Positions 63,538 through 64,000 of a DNA stretch of 64,000 nucleotides are shown here, one piece after another. The notes beneath the pieces were generated by a model. It saw only the letters and a program-made list of their open reading frames with translations. It had not been told where the DNA came from and did not search any database. The number at the start of each line of letters is the position of its first letter. Positions within the stretch are counted from its first letter, which is position 1. The position numbers and the translations under genes are program-made. Source of the stretch: CAWFFV01 sp963814985 (lineage in GTDB: Bacteria; Chloroflexota; Ktedonobacteria; Ktedonobacterales; Ktedonobacteraceae); the NCBI GenBank assembly GCA_963814985.1, contig CAWFFV010000001.1:62001-126000 (forward strand), written 5' to 3'.

Positions 63538-64000
63538 GGATCGGACGGTCCTGCTTCCGTGACTGCGTTCGGATATCGGTCATCCCGTCTGGAGCCGCGG
63601 GGACAGGTCATCATCCGCTACGTCACTCAGAGTAGTTGACTGAACACTAGCTTTCCGTGTGCTTCCCTGCCTCGTGACCTGGTAATACTCGTGTCTGCGA
63701 TAACGCCCGAAGGCGCGTTGAGCACTGACGGCGGCCCAGGAGCCTCGCTCCTCCCCGTCCTTCCGTTAGGTGCCGAGGAGTTGCCCAGCCAAAGGATGCC
63801 CGGCACGAAGGACGGGTCAGGCCCGGTCCTTGCCGCCGCGGCCATGGGCGCAGCGTGGCAGGCGGGTACCGCCGACCTGCGGGCGCGGGCCTGTTGACCT
63901 GACGGCGTAGGCGTCAAGCGGGTCCAGCTTGCGCCCGGCTAAATTAGAGCGGGCCTGTGTCACCGGTAGTTGACGAACTGGAGGGCGAAGTCGAATTCCT
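63538..64000. other. G+C-rich end of the window, no gene supported
   Basis: Open frames exist on both strands (for example 63627-63917 minus), as expected at this G+C content, but none has a ribosome site or recognisable family. I see nothing definite here. Confidence 0.5.

Overview
The window looks like a piece of a Ktedonobacteria-type (Chloroflexota) chromosome. This is an inference from gene content, not from a marker gene: a prkA-yhbH-spoVR sporulation/stress operon, a T-box-regulated serS, NACHT and other STAND ATPases, FHA/zinc-ribbon/LamG-like membrane proteins, moderate G+C and a very high density of intergenic repeats. No rRNA, tRNA or CRISPR array was found. The last 1.7 kb (about 62,300 to 64,000) is much richer in G+C and carries an actinobacterial-looking lipase. 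It is either foreign DNA or a chimeric join.

Layout. 1-11.7 kb: end of a flavin-dependent halogenase, then mutS2, a signal peptidase, uvrA, a WecA/TagO-type glycosyltransferase, prmC and a DUF2203 gene. 11.7-20 kb: a decayed BNR-repeat gene between two half-repeats, a large membrane protein, and the spoVR/yhbH/prkA operon. 21-31.8 kb: a degenerate receiver-domain protein, murA with Asp in place of the fosfomycin-target Cys, a CrtI-like oxidoreductase, a broken NACHT-FGE protein, an FHA protein and a broken lipoprotein. 32-43.8 kb: dnaA, a stress membrane protein, clpS, uspA, a GAF protein, DUF711, a Dna2-like Cas4-type nuclease/helicase, DUF3291, an internally duplicated membrane protein and a GmhB-type phosphatase. 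44-53.8 kb: a STAND ATPase with near-identical TPRs, an orphan NarL-type histidine kinase, a SufT-like protein, three paralogous membrane proteins with a lectin-like C-terminal domain, and T-box-serS. 54-62.3 kb: a metallophosphoesterase, a 56-aa peptide gene, an alcohol dehydrogenase overlapping lpdA, a polysaccharide deacetylase and a truncated methylmalonyl-CoA mutase.

The most striking feature is an interspersed family of about 150-180 bp elements, roughly one per 5 kb and always between genes. Each complete copy has terminal inverted repeats (GTAACT.TTCAGGT / ACCTGAA.AGTTAC), two small side hairpins and a long central palindrome with 25-49 bp arms. One strand can fold as a cloverleaf. 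The central arms differ in sequence from copy to copy but stay perfectly or almost perfectly self-complementary, and a side hairpin shows compensating base changes. This is the best candidate here for an undescribed system. I see no transposase for it in the window.

Caution: more than a dozen conserved genes, including dnaA and serS, carry apparent single-base frameshifts. The simplest reading is uncorrected sequencing or assembly indels, so broken genes should not be taken as biological pseudogenes without checking reads.
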